Part shown: piece after piece, positions 43,391-55,200 of the stretch
Position numbering within the stretch: the stretch's first letter is position 1
How the letters are laid out: every line of letters starts with the position of its first letter
DNA from: Mermis nigrescens
Lineage: Eukaryota > Nematoda > Enoplea > Mermithida > Mermithidae
Reading direction: 5' to 3'
Length of the DNA stretch: 64,000 nucleotides
Assembly: GCA_036768485.1 (NCBI GenBank)
Contig: JAVLUZ010000836.1
Span: 62,001 to 126,000 of the forward strand
Translations under genes and position numbers: made by a program
Notes under the pieces: model-generated
Database searches by the model: none
The model's input: only the letters and a program-made list of their open reading frames with translations
Told to the model about the DNA's origin: nothing

Positions 43391-44200
43391 CTTTTGATTT
43401 TTGTATAGTGAGAATTCCTTATTATTTAAGCTTGGGGAAATGCGATTTTCCAGAAAAACAGACTTCTTGCTTTACAGAGAAAATATCCTTGAATTTTATC
43501 CCTTTTTTGTATTTTAGCAATAAGCCGTCGACCACACGTGGACGTAGGGGCCTCGCTCGACTTCCCCAGAGTCCAAAGGATAACAAAAAACTGAATTTTT
43601 AAAACTCTTTGTATTTTAAGGTGATTTTTCGATGCCATTTAGATAGAGATTGATGAAAAAAGTAGAAAAATAGTTATTTTTCCTACCGTCAATTTGTGAC
43701 ACTTTTTGATTTGTGAAATTTTCCGGACATCCTAACTGAGTCTTTGTCTATGTCTGCCGTCGATCCAAACTTCTGAAAATCACAGAAATGTATTACGCTC
43801 TGTCTTTTTTCTCCATCCTATTGCATTTGATACTAGTTTTAAGACATGCACTTCTCCGGCACTCATTCCGATCATTCCCGATTTCCCGACCATATTCATT
43901 ATCCAGCCAAGTTGTTATAGGCAGGTCATCTTAGAGAACGAATGCAAATTAAGAAGCTCTGAGTGTATTACGGACACTGCACAGCTCTTTTCTATGTCGT
44001 AGGCCAGCCATTCTTGTTATTTTTGTTTCAAAACTGTCAAAAACGGACAATTGTAAATTTGGAGCTGCTGCCTTAAAGATCCGGGAGTAGGATAATCAAG
44101 GTCGGCCGACCATGCAACCGATTTATTTCATCAAGATAAAAAATTTAAAATAACTTGCCAGACTTTTCGACTTGTTATGCAGGTTATACATAATTATCAT
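43391..44200. other. Intergenic sequence between genes A and B
   Basis: The GATTTTTCGATGCCATTTAG segment near 43622 is related to the GGTATGCACCCCC family. The rest is unassigned. The ORFs on both strands at 43408-43638 overlap each other and have no recognisable content. Confidence 0.45.
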
Positions 44201-44201
44201 A

Positions 44202-44365
44202 GTCTGTTTCACGATAAGTTTGGATAGAAATCTTAAGAATTTTTTCGACAGTAAGCCGACAGATTACGATTATTATATATCAAATCAATGCTATAATCGC
44301 AATCTGTCGACATGTCGGACAAGGTTTTTTAACTAAAATTATGCCCAAATTTGCGTGAAACAAAT
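44202..44365. mobile_element. GTCTGTTTCAC MITE, right end decayed
   Basis: Left end AGTCTGTTTCACGATAAGTT preceded by T; right end GCGTGAAACAAATGATA has lost the CAGAC. The interior matches 41104-41251. Confidence 0.7.
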
Positions 44366-44689
44366 GATAGTTCATCAAAATCTAACATGCGTTTGTTTTG
44401 AGATTATAAAAAGTAGGTACCCGTACTTACTTACATACAACAAAACAGGCACTTGCGCGAGTACAACTGGCAAATACCTACTGTCTTTACAAATACTATA
44501 ATGCAAAGAAAAATTTGAAATTTTTCGCAGAAAATTATGTTTTAAATTCAGACAAAATGAATTTCGAAATTTTCACAAATAACCAATTTGCTTCAAGTAA
44601 AACTATATAGTTTTTACACGGTGTATACCATACATGTACAGCATGGGAATTCTGAAGGGGAGGTCAGGCCCAAAAATTTTTCAGAAAGT

Positions 44690-45110
44690 GCTTTTTTTGT
44701 TTACGTTTGAGACAATGCTCGTTCTTTCTAGAACATAAAAACGTAAAACAAATTCCGAAAAAAATTTGAAAAAATTGATTTAACTGGACAAAATATGATC
44801 AAAAAATGTATACAGCGCGAGCTCGTTCTTTCTAGAACATAAAACGTAAAACAAATTTCAAAACATTTGAAAAAAATTGAGTAAACTGAACAAAATATGG
44901 TAAAAAAATGTGTATGGCGCGAAGCGCCGAAAATTTGATATTTTTGAGCCGAAAATGGGCTGAAAACGCTTAGAAAGGCACACTTTTTACAACTTTTACC
45001 AACTTTTACAAAAAATTGATAATTCTGGGGGTCGCAGTCATTTTGCGGGGAGGTTGTCAGTTGCCATTCTGGGGAGGTCAAACCCTCCCCCAAAAACACG
45101 TCTGGTGTAT
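44690..45110 (-). repeat. GGCGCGAAGCGCC-family copy with ~110-bp internal duplication
   Basis: CTCGTTCTTTCTAGAACATA occurs at about 44713 and 44822, each followed by AACAAATTTC/G and a TGAACAAAATATG block. Next come GTATGGCGCGAAGCGCCGAA and the terminal TTTTGCGGGGAGG. The 139-codon minus ORF is repeat sequence. Confidence 0.65.
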
Positions 45111-45216
45111 ACTCGTACGTATCTTGTACGTAAAGCAACTTCGGCAATTAATACTAAATCTGCTACGATAAACTGATAAGTCGATATTGTCAAAGAAAAT
45201 GTGTTTAAAAACTATA

Positions 45217-45467
45217 GTCTGTACCATTCCAAACGGCCCATCTTCGCTTGATGGCTTAGCACTGTAGCAGAATATTTTACGGGTAGGTTGTTGCAGCAGT
45301 CTGTTAGATACGCCATGTGTTAAGCAAAGCAAATTAAATATCAATAAGAAGACTTTAAGGCAACCAGTTGTTACGAGAGCATAACTGAAGAAGCCACTTG
45401 TGCAATAAAAATCTATTACAGTAATAAGGCTTCAGCAAAAAAATAAGCCCTTTGGAATGGAACAGAC
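45217..45467. mobile_element. MITE with GTCTGTACCATTCCAAA ends
   Basis: Left GTCTGTACCATTCCAAA and right TTTGGAATGGAACAGAC are 16/17 inverse, and a TA precedes the left end. It shares the GTCTGT terminus with the preceding MITEs but has a different subterminal region and interior, so it is a separate subfamily. Confidence 0.72.
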
Positions 45468-46105
45468 TTTAGTTCCATAATATTCTAATTAAAACTGAAA
45501 GATTCTCAAAACAATTAATCCCGAAGTTGTAATAAGTACTTTAGAAATTTATTCGAATTCACAAGCTTAGAAGAGCTAATTGCTCGGACGAGAAGGTTAA
45601 TTTTGAATTTTACGTTTATATTCCACATGTTGATGATATTTCCAAATAACGCAATGACACAAAGATATTTCGATAATACATTCGTAACGGAAAAATTTCT
45701 TTCATGGGAATTTCAACCTGAGGTGCGGCTGTACAGCAGGATACAAATGCATGCCCCTCTTGAAATTCTCGACATCTTTGATCTTCGTTAGCCATTGTGG
45801 CCCCTAATAATGTAGAAAAATTTTTACATGAGATTAATTTAAGTAAATATTAAGGGCAGGGGACCACATAATTGAGCCTGATTTTTCCGATAAAGTTATA
45901 AAGTTCGAATCAAAACAGATACGAAAGCGATAAAAATTAGTTTTAAAATCAGAGCCTATATTACAACAACACGGTAAGCTGTTCGACGAGTAAATTGAAA
46001 ATTTTATGTTGATAATCTGTTTGAGATTAGGAAAAATAACGAAAACTCAAAGTTTCGAAAATAACGAAAATCATGAAGTCAGCAAAACTCAATCGTACTC
46101 AGAAT

Positions 46106-46234
46106 TTAACAAAGCTTTACTTCAATGACTGTTTCATTTTGAGAAGAATCGTGTTCAACCTCAGGGACGTGCGCCGTTCCGTGAGTGTAAACGACGAGCT
46201 TCCTGCGTCGTGGTGAATCATCGCTCAATACTAT
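46106..46234 (-). CDS. Gene B exon 15-equivalent: C-terminus
   Basis: Acceptor CTATGTCAG. It reads [19 protein letters not shown] then [20 protein letters not shown] and KLC plus TAA. The tail is unrelated to gene A beyond HVP, and both tails are shorter than that of vertebrate IDE. Confidence 0.82.
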   Translation of the reverse strand: MVLSDDSPRRRKLVVYTHGTAHVPEVEHDSSQNETVIEVKLC

Positions 46235-49200
46235 CTGACATAGTACACAAAATGAAGCTGAATTAAGATGTAACAAAAAATAAAAATATAAAGATATAAC
46301 AAAATTTTAAAAAAATATAGTATGACTGCAGATTGGAGACCAAATATGGTATGGCCCACCTCTATGTATTCCAATAAGTCGTGCTTCGTAATATTATTCA
46401 GTACTTCGACGTACCTTCTTTCTGCAAAAAAAGCTAGCGGATTATTCATGGACTCAAGAGTTATGATTAAAATGTAAACGGTGGATATAGTAAGAAAAGC
46501 CTTGTTCTCCTATGTTAATCAAGATTAGACAGAACCGATAAATAGATATTTAGTTCAGTATCAGTAATGGAATATAAGTATCTAAGTAAATAATGCATAT
46601 CTGCAGTGATACATCCATAGGTGGGCAGCAACAAAATTCTGGGGGGTGGTGTGTGCAAGATTTTTCAAAGGTCAAAAAGGGTCTTAAAACTGGGTGTATG
46701 GCGAAAAAACGCCATGCTTCAACGTTTCTCATCGAGCACTATCCATTGGCATCAAAAGATTGTGGAAAAAAATGAAAAATTTTCAAAAATTAAATTCTGG
46801 TGAATTTGGGGGGGGTATTTAGGTTTCTGGGAAGGGGGTATTTTGGTTTCTGGGTGGTGCATACCCCCAACCACCCCACAAGCCCACGTGTGGATATATC
46901 TATCGGGTTTTACCTTACATATCTTTTATTGTGAATCTAAGAATCCTGAGCACAAGGACTCACGAAAAATTTTTGCGTTAATGTAAACTTTTATAATGTA
47001 AAGAGGCAATGAGTAGGCCTGTAGTAAATTTCTGTGATAAATCAGTTAATCTCAAATAAATCTAAATATAATGATATAAAAATTATTGTTGCCTGTGTAA
47101 GTTCGACTGTGTTTCATTCTCTTTTTTCAGTCGTCGGAGTATTTTCGATAATCTGATAGCATCTATCAGTGCTTCAAAAGTGCTTTGAGTACAACAAAGA
47201 TTAGAAAAAAAACAATTTGACATACTTATGTACATAATAGCAGAAAATTTCACGTACTTCGATTGAAGAAATATTCGCCGTTCTTTATTTCTTCCCAATA
47301 TTCATTCAACATACTATGGAAAGTCAACGATTTCTTCTTGTATTTCCCCGTAAAAGTTTCTTTGTAGATAGCGAATCTTTCATTATCAATTTCACTGAGA
47401 TAATTCTATAATATAAAAGACGTTAAATATGTACGAACTTTTCGTAATTTCATTTAAAAGTTTGTTTTCTACATTTAAAAATTTGCTTCTGGAGGCTTAT
47501 AGGACATGATGCTAGTATAAATTATGGTGATTCCCTAATAAGCACAGAAGTTATAACTCGAACACATGCAGCGGTAAAATAAAAATCGAAACTTATCTTT
47601 TCAAATTATTTTATTGATCGATTTTATAAGGGTGCAGTACAACCTCTGTTTTTCAATGTGAACCATGTTCAAAAAATCTGAATTATGCTTTCGAATTTTA
47701 CGTTTGGCTTGTCAATAACTTTTAATACCACTTGAATTGAATATTAAAAAAATTTAGAATATAAAACTTAGATAATGGACTATTATCTCAGATTTTTGCC
47801 TAATTAACGAACAATTGACAGAGCGGTTGCAAAAATTTAAGAATTTTTCAAAATTTCAGTTTATGAAATAAATAGACCTTGTTAAGCTGAAGATGGATTC
47901 AATATCTTAAATGCAAGCAATGCTATAAATCTTAGCTTGTATCACTTTAAGTAATTCCTGTATCTGAATATTTCGTTCGGAGAAATAAATATTTAGATCT
48001 CATATTATTTGTAATACACTATCAACTTTTTTGTAAAGCCTATTAAGATAAGAAATAATGACAACGGCTCTGTTTTCTTCTTTCTATCTCTCCGGACCAG
48101 AAAGATGATTGGATTTAAATTCTAAGCTAATCTTGCTCTACCTTAAACCAGAAAAGTCAGCAAGATTTGACCAAAAATAGGGAAATAAGTGAATCGTTTT
48201 CCAGTGAAAATTAGGAACAATAAATTAGATCTTTTAAATTTTTAGTCAAAAAGTTAAGATACTCAAAAACTTTGAAGTTTAATCAATAATCCGTGGGAGA
48301 ACCAAGAATTGAAGTTGCGCCAGACAGACAAACTTACACATACTCGTACTTTTTTCTCACTGACCTTCATGCCAGGTATAAAAGCTTCTATGCGACTAGC
48401 TAAGTGACTAGCGTTATAGTTTCCTTCAATCCAAAAGTAAAAGTTTCCAACTGAATGTCTTATCTCTGAAGCACAATTTGTCGCATAACCTTAATGAATG
48501 AAAAAATACGTTCATTTAGTAGGGAAAACTTCGAAAAAAGGTAGGTTCGAGAATGAAAAGCCAATAGCATTTGTTACAAACATCTATTGGTTGATTTGAA
48601 GTTCAAGGTTAAATTTTTGCAGGAATGACAGAAGAGCTGAAATTTTAAGGAATGGTTAGAAGTTTTCGTAGATCTTGTATAAATAATTAGAAAGAGAAAC
48701 ATTTTCATTAAAAAAAACCTGAAATGTTATAATCAATTCAGACAAAATACTTAACATAAATAATTTGACCAGGTGGCTTGAGAATTATTTTTTTCGGGAA
48801 AACAAAGGGCGATAAGTAATTGGATTCTAAACTCGACCCCTTGCTTACCGCTTGATTAGAATTAATTAACTTTAAACTGATTATATTCCTGTTATCAGTG
48901 AGTACATTCAGGCAATTAATTATTTACTTACTCCAAAAAATTTTCGCGAGATAAAGTCGAGATACCTGCAATAAAACTAATCAGTGCGCAAATTTAATCA
49001 ATTATTTATTTTCTGATAAAATTTGTTGCGATTAATGGATTCTGTAAGAAATAATTGTCTCCGTTCGAACGCGGAAGCTCAAGAAAACGAACGTAGATTA
49101 GTAATCAGGTCTAAAAAATAAAGAAGGATAGCAAAAGTCAAGTGGAAAAAGAAACGACACATTAGCACTAGGCAGAGTTAAGGGTCTAAATCCCCCAAAT

Positions 49201-52200
49201 GGGAAAATGGAAATTTTCTGGGCGGAAATGATACAAAATAAATGCCAAAAATGGATTAAATTGAAAATTTTCTTTAGAAGTGTTTGAAATTGACAAGAAA
49301 CTATAGAGTAATATAATTTTAACGCTGTTTTAAAATTTGTGTCAGTTTTTCAGGTCATTTTGGTGAAAAAAAGCGTCAATTTTGACTCTCACAGTAGATC
49401 GGTTGACCCCCAGATCGTCCATGCTGTGCATCGTTGGTCGTTACCAGATGCACATGTGGGGGTTGAGATTCTCTAGACCCTTAGAATGGTGAAATGTAAT
49501 TTTTTAAGGGAAAATGAGGCAAAATGAAGGCCAAAGAAATGAAAATCGAAATGCTTCTTTGAAGGTACTTGAAATTAACCATAAAATTAAAAATAAGGCC
49601 ATAATGTACCTAAGGTCGTTATCAGACATATGAGTACACATGAAGATTTATGTTTCAAGACCCCCAAAATGGTTAGATGGGAAATTTTATGAGGAAAATA
49701 AGGCTAAAATGAATGAAAATAACAATTGCCCGCTGAAGTACATATAATATTTACACCTTTATTTCAGCATTATTTCCATTTTGAGATTATTTCGGCTCGA
49801 AAAAAACTGTCTGGCCGACCTCCAGACCGACTAAATCCCCAAACGAGGCCTTATTGTGCACCTATGGTCATTCGTTACTCTTTGCTAAATCAAGTAAAAG
49901 TATAAAATAAAACCTCTCCGATTTTAAATATTTGAGAACGAAATTGAATTAAAAAATTAAAATTAAATATTAAACTGAAAATGAGTAAAAAATAGAAACG
50001 AAAAGCATAATTCAAAACAACATACGCTTCATATTACCAAGTTTCTCTTTCACTCTAAACTGCAAGAAACACAGCCTGGAGAAAATATAACCCAACAAAT
50101 CAGAAACGAGAAAATCTCTAATGTCGCCAAACACGGATTGAAAATTAATGACAACGGCACTTTGTGTCTGTACCAAAGATGTTTCTTCGAACAAGAAATG
50201 CGAACCTGCAATTTTTTCATACGGTTATCAGTCAAAAATAAGTGCTCTATAATATTGAAGAAATTTGATGAAAATATTTCGGAATCACGCGAGGTTGGAA
50301 AAATGGTGGGAATACATCTAATTCTAATATATGTTTTAAGAATAATTACATATTTAAATATAGTGTCTATTATTTCTAGGCGTTCCAATCGTTAAAATAC
50401 AAGTTCAACAATCGGTAAAAAAGTTGTCGAATCCAGCATGCACCGTTTATTTCAACTCCCGCATCGGGTAGTCTTTCACCATTATAGGTAGCGCGTTAGC
50501 GCGTAAAACTACTAATATACTTGGGAATTCTGTATTGTGTGGTTGTTTTTAAAAAGTAGATAAAAAACTTTCGCTGCCCATGTTCTTTTTTTGTTTTTGT
50601 TTTCAAATGAATATCCATGTGTAAAGAGCGTGTAGAGTTTTGCTATAACGTAAAAAGATATAGTTTTTAAAATTTGGTCGGTCATACGACTTTTCTAATT
50701 CACTTTTGCATTCTGTTTCGTCTGGTTTTTTAAATGTAAGCAATTGAGTATGCTCAAAACAGCTTTTTTATTTTTGAATAGTGACTTAATCCCGGACGGG
50801 CAGTGTAAAGAGTATAAAAATCTAGAGTTGAAAAACACATTTTTTGAGTTTTCATTTCGTTTATGTCTGCCAAATCCTTTGTATAAGAGTCTCCTAAAAA
50901 CCTATTTATAGAAATGTACTAGCTTCAGAGGCTACTTTCGGCTTACCATCAAACTTTTCACACTCATCACATAGTTAGATATAGGGGTCTAAACTTTACA
51001 CTCTAGTAGATGGTGCAAAAAACAGTTTCTGTCTGTGATTTCTCCGCCAACTTCAACGGTTATAAGTCAAGACAAGTTTAATACAAAACATAAAGTACGT
51101 TTCAGGGGCTAGATGTCGCAGCAAAGCGCGTTTGAAAAACTCAATGTTGAATTACTTCTGGATGGGTAAAGTTCGAAACCGTTGGTGTAACATTGTGCGA
51201 AAAAACACGTTTTCTTCCATTTTTGATTGGTCAATACCTCAAACAGGATGCAGAACAGAAATTTTTCACACACAAATATACTACGATTCAAAAAGGCTAA
51301 AAACTGGCCATAACCGAATTTCTTCACACTCAATAGGGAGTTAGTTCAGATTTTTAAAGTTTACAATATGATGGATTGTCAAAAAATTCGTTTTTGTCTT
51401 ATTTTTGTCGCCATCTTCTCCGTTTAGAAGTCGGGATACGTCGAATAGAATAAAAATGAAGTACTTTTTAAGGGGTACACGTCAACGAATTATATTTATT
51501 TACATCAATATTGAGTTTTTTCATGAAATGTAAAGTCAAAAATTGGGGTCTTAAACGAGTTTCTGTCTTGTTGTTTTCTGCCAACTTTTCCGGCTATGAG
51601 TCTAGACATGATCACAAATCTAAAAATGTACCAGCGGTCAAACGTCATACGTCAGATAGCGCGTTTGTTCACATTCAATTGTGGTGTAAAGTGGTTTACA
51701 TCTCAGATTTATTTGTCTTCAGACGATTGTGTCGACTTAATTTTTTTCTTAAATATTGATCGTAATTTCAGAGTAATATCAGCACTACGAATCCGACCGA
51801 AAACTTTTTTCTACTCAATTGTTTTGTAAAGTTAACAATGAAAATTAGGTTTAGTTCTTGAGCATTACGGAAACTAGATTCTTTTAAATGTTCTCTGATC
51901 GTCAGACTTATGAATCTGACTGTTAGTTTTCTCTGCACGTAGTAGTTGTGTAAATTTTACACTATTCATTTATTGTTGATGTATAAAGTTTACACTTTAA
52001 ATTTATTCTACTTCCGGAGCGCTGTTAACTTTAATTTTTTCAAAATATGTTCCATAAGGTCAGGATTACGAATCTGACTGTATGATTTCTTTACACCCAT
52101 TAGTTGCGTAAAGTTTACACTGAAAATTAACTTTAGTTTCAGAGCGTTGTAAAAGCTTAATTTTTTCAAAATGTTTTATGTAACGTCAGAATTACAAATC

Positions 52201-55200
52201 TGAGTGTAAGTGTTCTTTACACCCAGTAGGTGCGTAAAGTATACGCTGAAAGCATTTCATCTGTTTAAATGGAGGGGACTAGTTAAAATTTATTTATGTA
52301 CCACTGTAAAAATTTTATGAATTTACTACAAATTAGACTTCTGCTAAAAAACGCAAAAAATTGAAGTCTATTCTGCGGCTTCTGAAAAAAGCGTGCTGTC
52401 ACAAAACATTTTTCAGTGGCTCATAAAAGAGATTATGAGGAAGCCTGGATAAGCGATTTAGTTTCTTATCAATATCATCTCTAACAATTACATAGTTATT
52501 CGTCATTGGCTTCATGAGTGAATTATGCACTCATGAAGCCAATGACGACTAACCAAGCACACCAGCTTGTTAATTGCCCCGTTATTGCAATGCATACCGC
52601 ACTAGCGTAACAATGCACATTATGTCATTTTTTGATCAGTGATCGCTTGTTTTCTAGGTATAAGCTTTTCACGTTATTTATTTTTACATCGGAGGTGCAA
52701 CTCTCTTCTGCAGGCCGCAGAAAATACTTTGATTTTTTGCGTTTTTTAGCGTTAGTCTAATTTTTAGAAGATTCTTACAACTTTCACAGGCATACGTACA
52801 TAGGTAACGTTTGCCTAGTCCCCTCCTTTCATGTCCTTCGTCCTTCATGATGCGTAATTCGAAGTAATATTCGTCCGTTTTGTTCCATCAGAGCATTTTT
52901 CTTTGCTAGTATATTGTATTTCGCTTTTACACTATTTATCACGGCGACAACCAGAAATACATGTAGGAGAAGATGATTCGGGGTCAAAATTCTTGAAATA
53001 AAGAAAGGAGAAATTTTCAGCAAAAATGAGGCAAATAAAAACCTAAAAATAAATGAAAATTTAAAATATCCTTCAAAAGCGCTTGAAATTGACCGAAAAC
53101 TGAGAATTAATATGGTTTGTATTAGTGATGTCCTGGGCACCGGCACCGGCACCGGCACCGGCACCGGCACCGGCACCGGTGCCTAAGCACCAGCACCGGG
53201 CCGGTGCTAGGCTGGTACCGGCGTTCCGGTGCCGGTGCCGGATAAAGAAGAAAAAATTAGTGTAAAAAGAATAATTGAAAGCTCATTCATCACCAATTTA
53301 ATGAATAAAGGCGCAAAAAGGTAGCATTTTGTTAATAAAATCTTCTGATTAGCATAGTGAAGCATTTTTGACTGAACTTCAGAACAAGTCTTCGAGCTTT
53401 AAAAATGAATTATTCATTTAACGAAACACATCTTATTGAAAACATCAATTAACAGCAAGAAGCGTGGACACTAATACATAAAGTAAATTAAAATTAAAAA
53501 CATCGACATATAGAGTGGAAAGTTCTTCTAATTCTACCATCTGTAGAGCAAGAAGGATGAGTGCTACAGAGTAGTTTTCAACTTAATTTCATCAAATCCA
53601 TTTTTATTTTTCCATTTCGTGAGCAGAAGACCGTAAAACGCAGCTAGAATTTTAAAATAGTTTTTATGCAAAACTTTTTCCTGCAAATTATTCAGAAAAA
53701 GCTTAATAAAACTTTGCAAAATGAACTTCTATGTAAGTCTTTTGCGTTACTAATATATCCCATGTTTGTTTTCAGAGGCTTTTGAAAATGTGAAACGATA
53801 AACTCAAATAATTTAACCTCAAAAAGTTTTGTGGCTATTTTCATGCTTGTTTCTTACTAGTTGGAATATTTAACTAATGCACTAAAACCAAATTTCGATT
53901 AGACTAAAGAATCAACTACTGCACAAGCCAATCTTGATTGCGCTACACTTAAAGCTTATAATACACTATTTGACTTTAATTTTTCTTCGAATTTCAGTTT
54001 TATTACAATTTTTTGTTTGTTTAATGCTTAAGTGAGAAAATTAATATGTATTTATAAATTAAAAATAATGAAGTCGTTACTAGCCGAATGAAATTTTGCT
54101 CTTAATATGTATATCCGGTGAAAAATAGGTACAAATTTAACCCTTTTTGAAGAAGCATAGCACACTATATAATATGCTAATGTAGCACCGGCACCGGCAC
54201 CGGTAAAAAAAGCGGCACCGGGACATCACTTTGTATACTGTCTTTGCATTCAGTCATTTTAACTCGAAAAAGCTCATTGACTGACCCTTCCCCCAGGCGG
54301 ACTGACAGATCGGCCATGCTGTGCATCTTTGGTGTACGTCATCGTCCTCAGTAAGACTTGTCAAAGCCAGACAACGAGCTGTTTAGAAATTCTGTCTGCT
54401 TCTGCAAAACAAATTCATTATAATAACAATTTCATTTAATTTAATCAAAAACTTATAATATAGATATCGAAAATAATTCCAAATTAATCAATTATAATAC
54501 AAAATGAATTAAAGCTCTATTTGACAGTATTTGTTCAGTTCAACATTCAAAATTTTAATTGTGTGTTTTATTTAAATTTAAATTCGTTACACTTGATATC
54601 GCCTGCTGAGTTGATTTAATCGTAAATAAAAAATGTTTATTCACGTACTGTGCGGCAGCTGTACCTGATCTCTTGACTTGAATGTCGGAATTCACGAGCC
54701 GATATGTTCTTCCGCGATTTTCAATTATAGCTGCAGCGTTTTTGAACAACTGCAGTGCTTGCTTGAAGTTTGAGTTAGAGTAAGGGACATCAACAAATTC
54801 ATGATGTAAAAGTATAACGGAAATTACTATTAACTTTATTTATTTTTGTAAAGAAGACGAAAGACAGATATCGATGTTTCGTATTTTGACGGACGAAAGT
54901 AAAAGCGAAAATAAGGTTAAAATCAAATTTATGATGCAAAACAGCTTTGAAATCGGTTAGGAACTTGGATACAAATGTACATGGGCAGCAACAAAATTCT
55001 GGAGAATCCGATGGGGCCGGATAGCCAAAAAAGCACCAAGAAATATAATTCTGAATTCGACTTTTGGGAAGTCTTTCAGATACAAAGAGTCCCCAGACGC
55101 CCTTCAGACCCCCACACCCAAGCGTGGATCGCAAATATAAAGTCATTTTCGTCCATAGAGTTTTCCAGCTGTCATCTAGATTAGTCATGCTCGGCACCTG

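Noticed and set aside
44728..45147. 139-codon minus-strand ORF
   Set aside because: Spans the GGCGCGAAGCGCC-family repeat and a MITE-side sequence; part of it recurs at 27284-27562, so it is repeat-derived.
52829..53176. ORF starting with a Pro-Val repeat
   Set aside because: The repeat is translated GGCACC microsatellite at the end of a hAT-like element.
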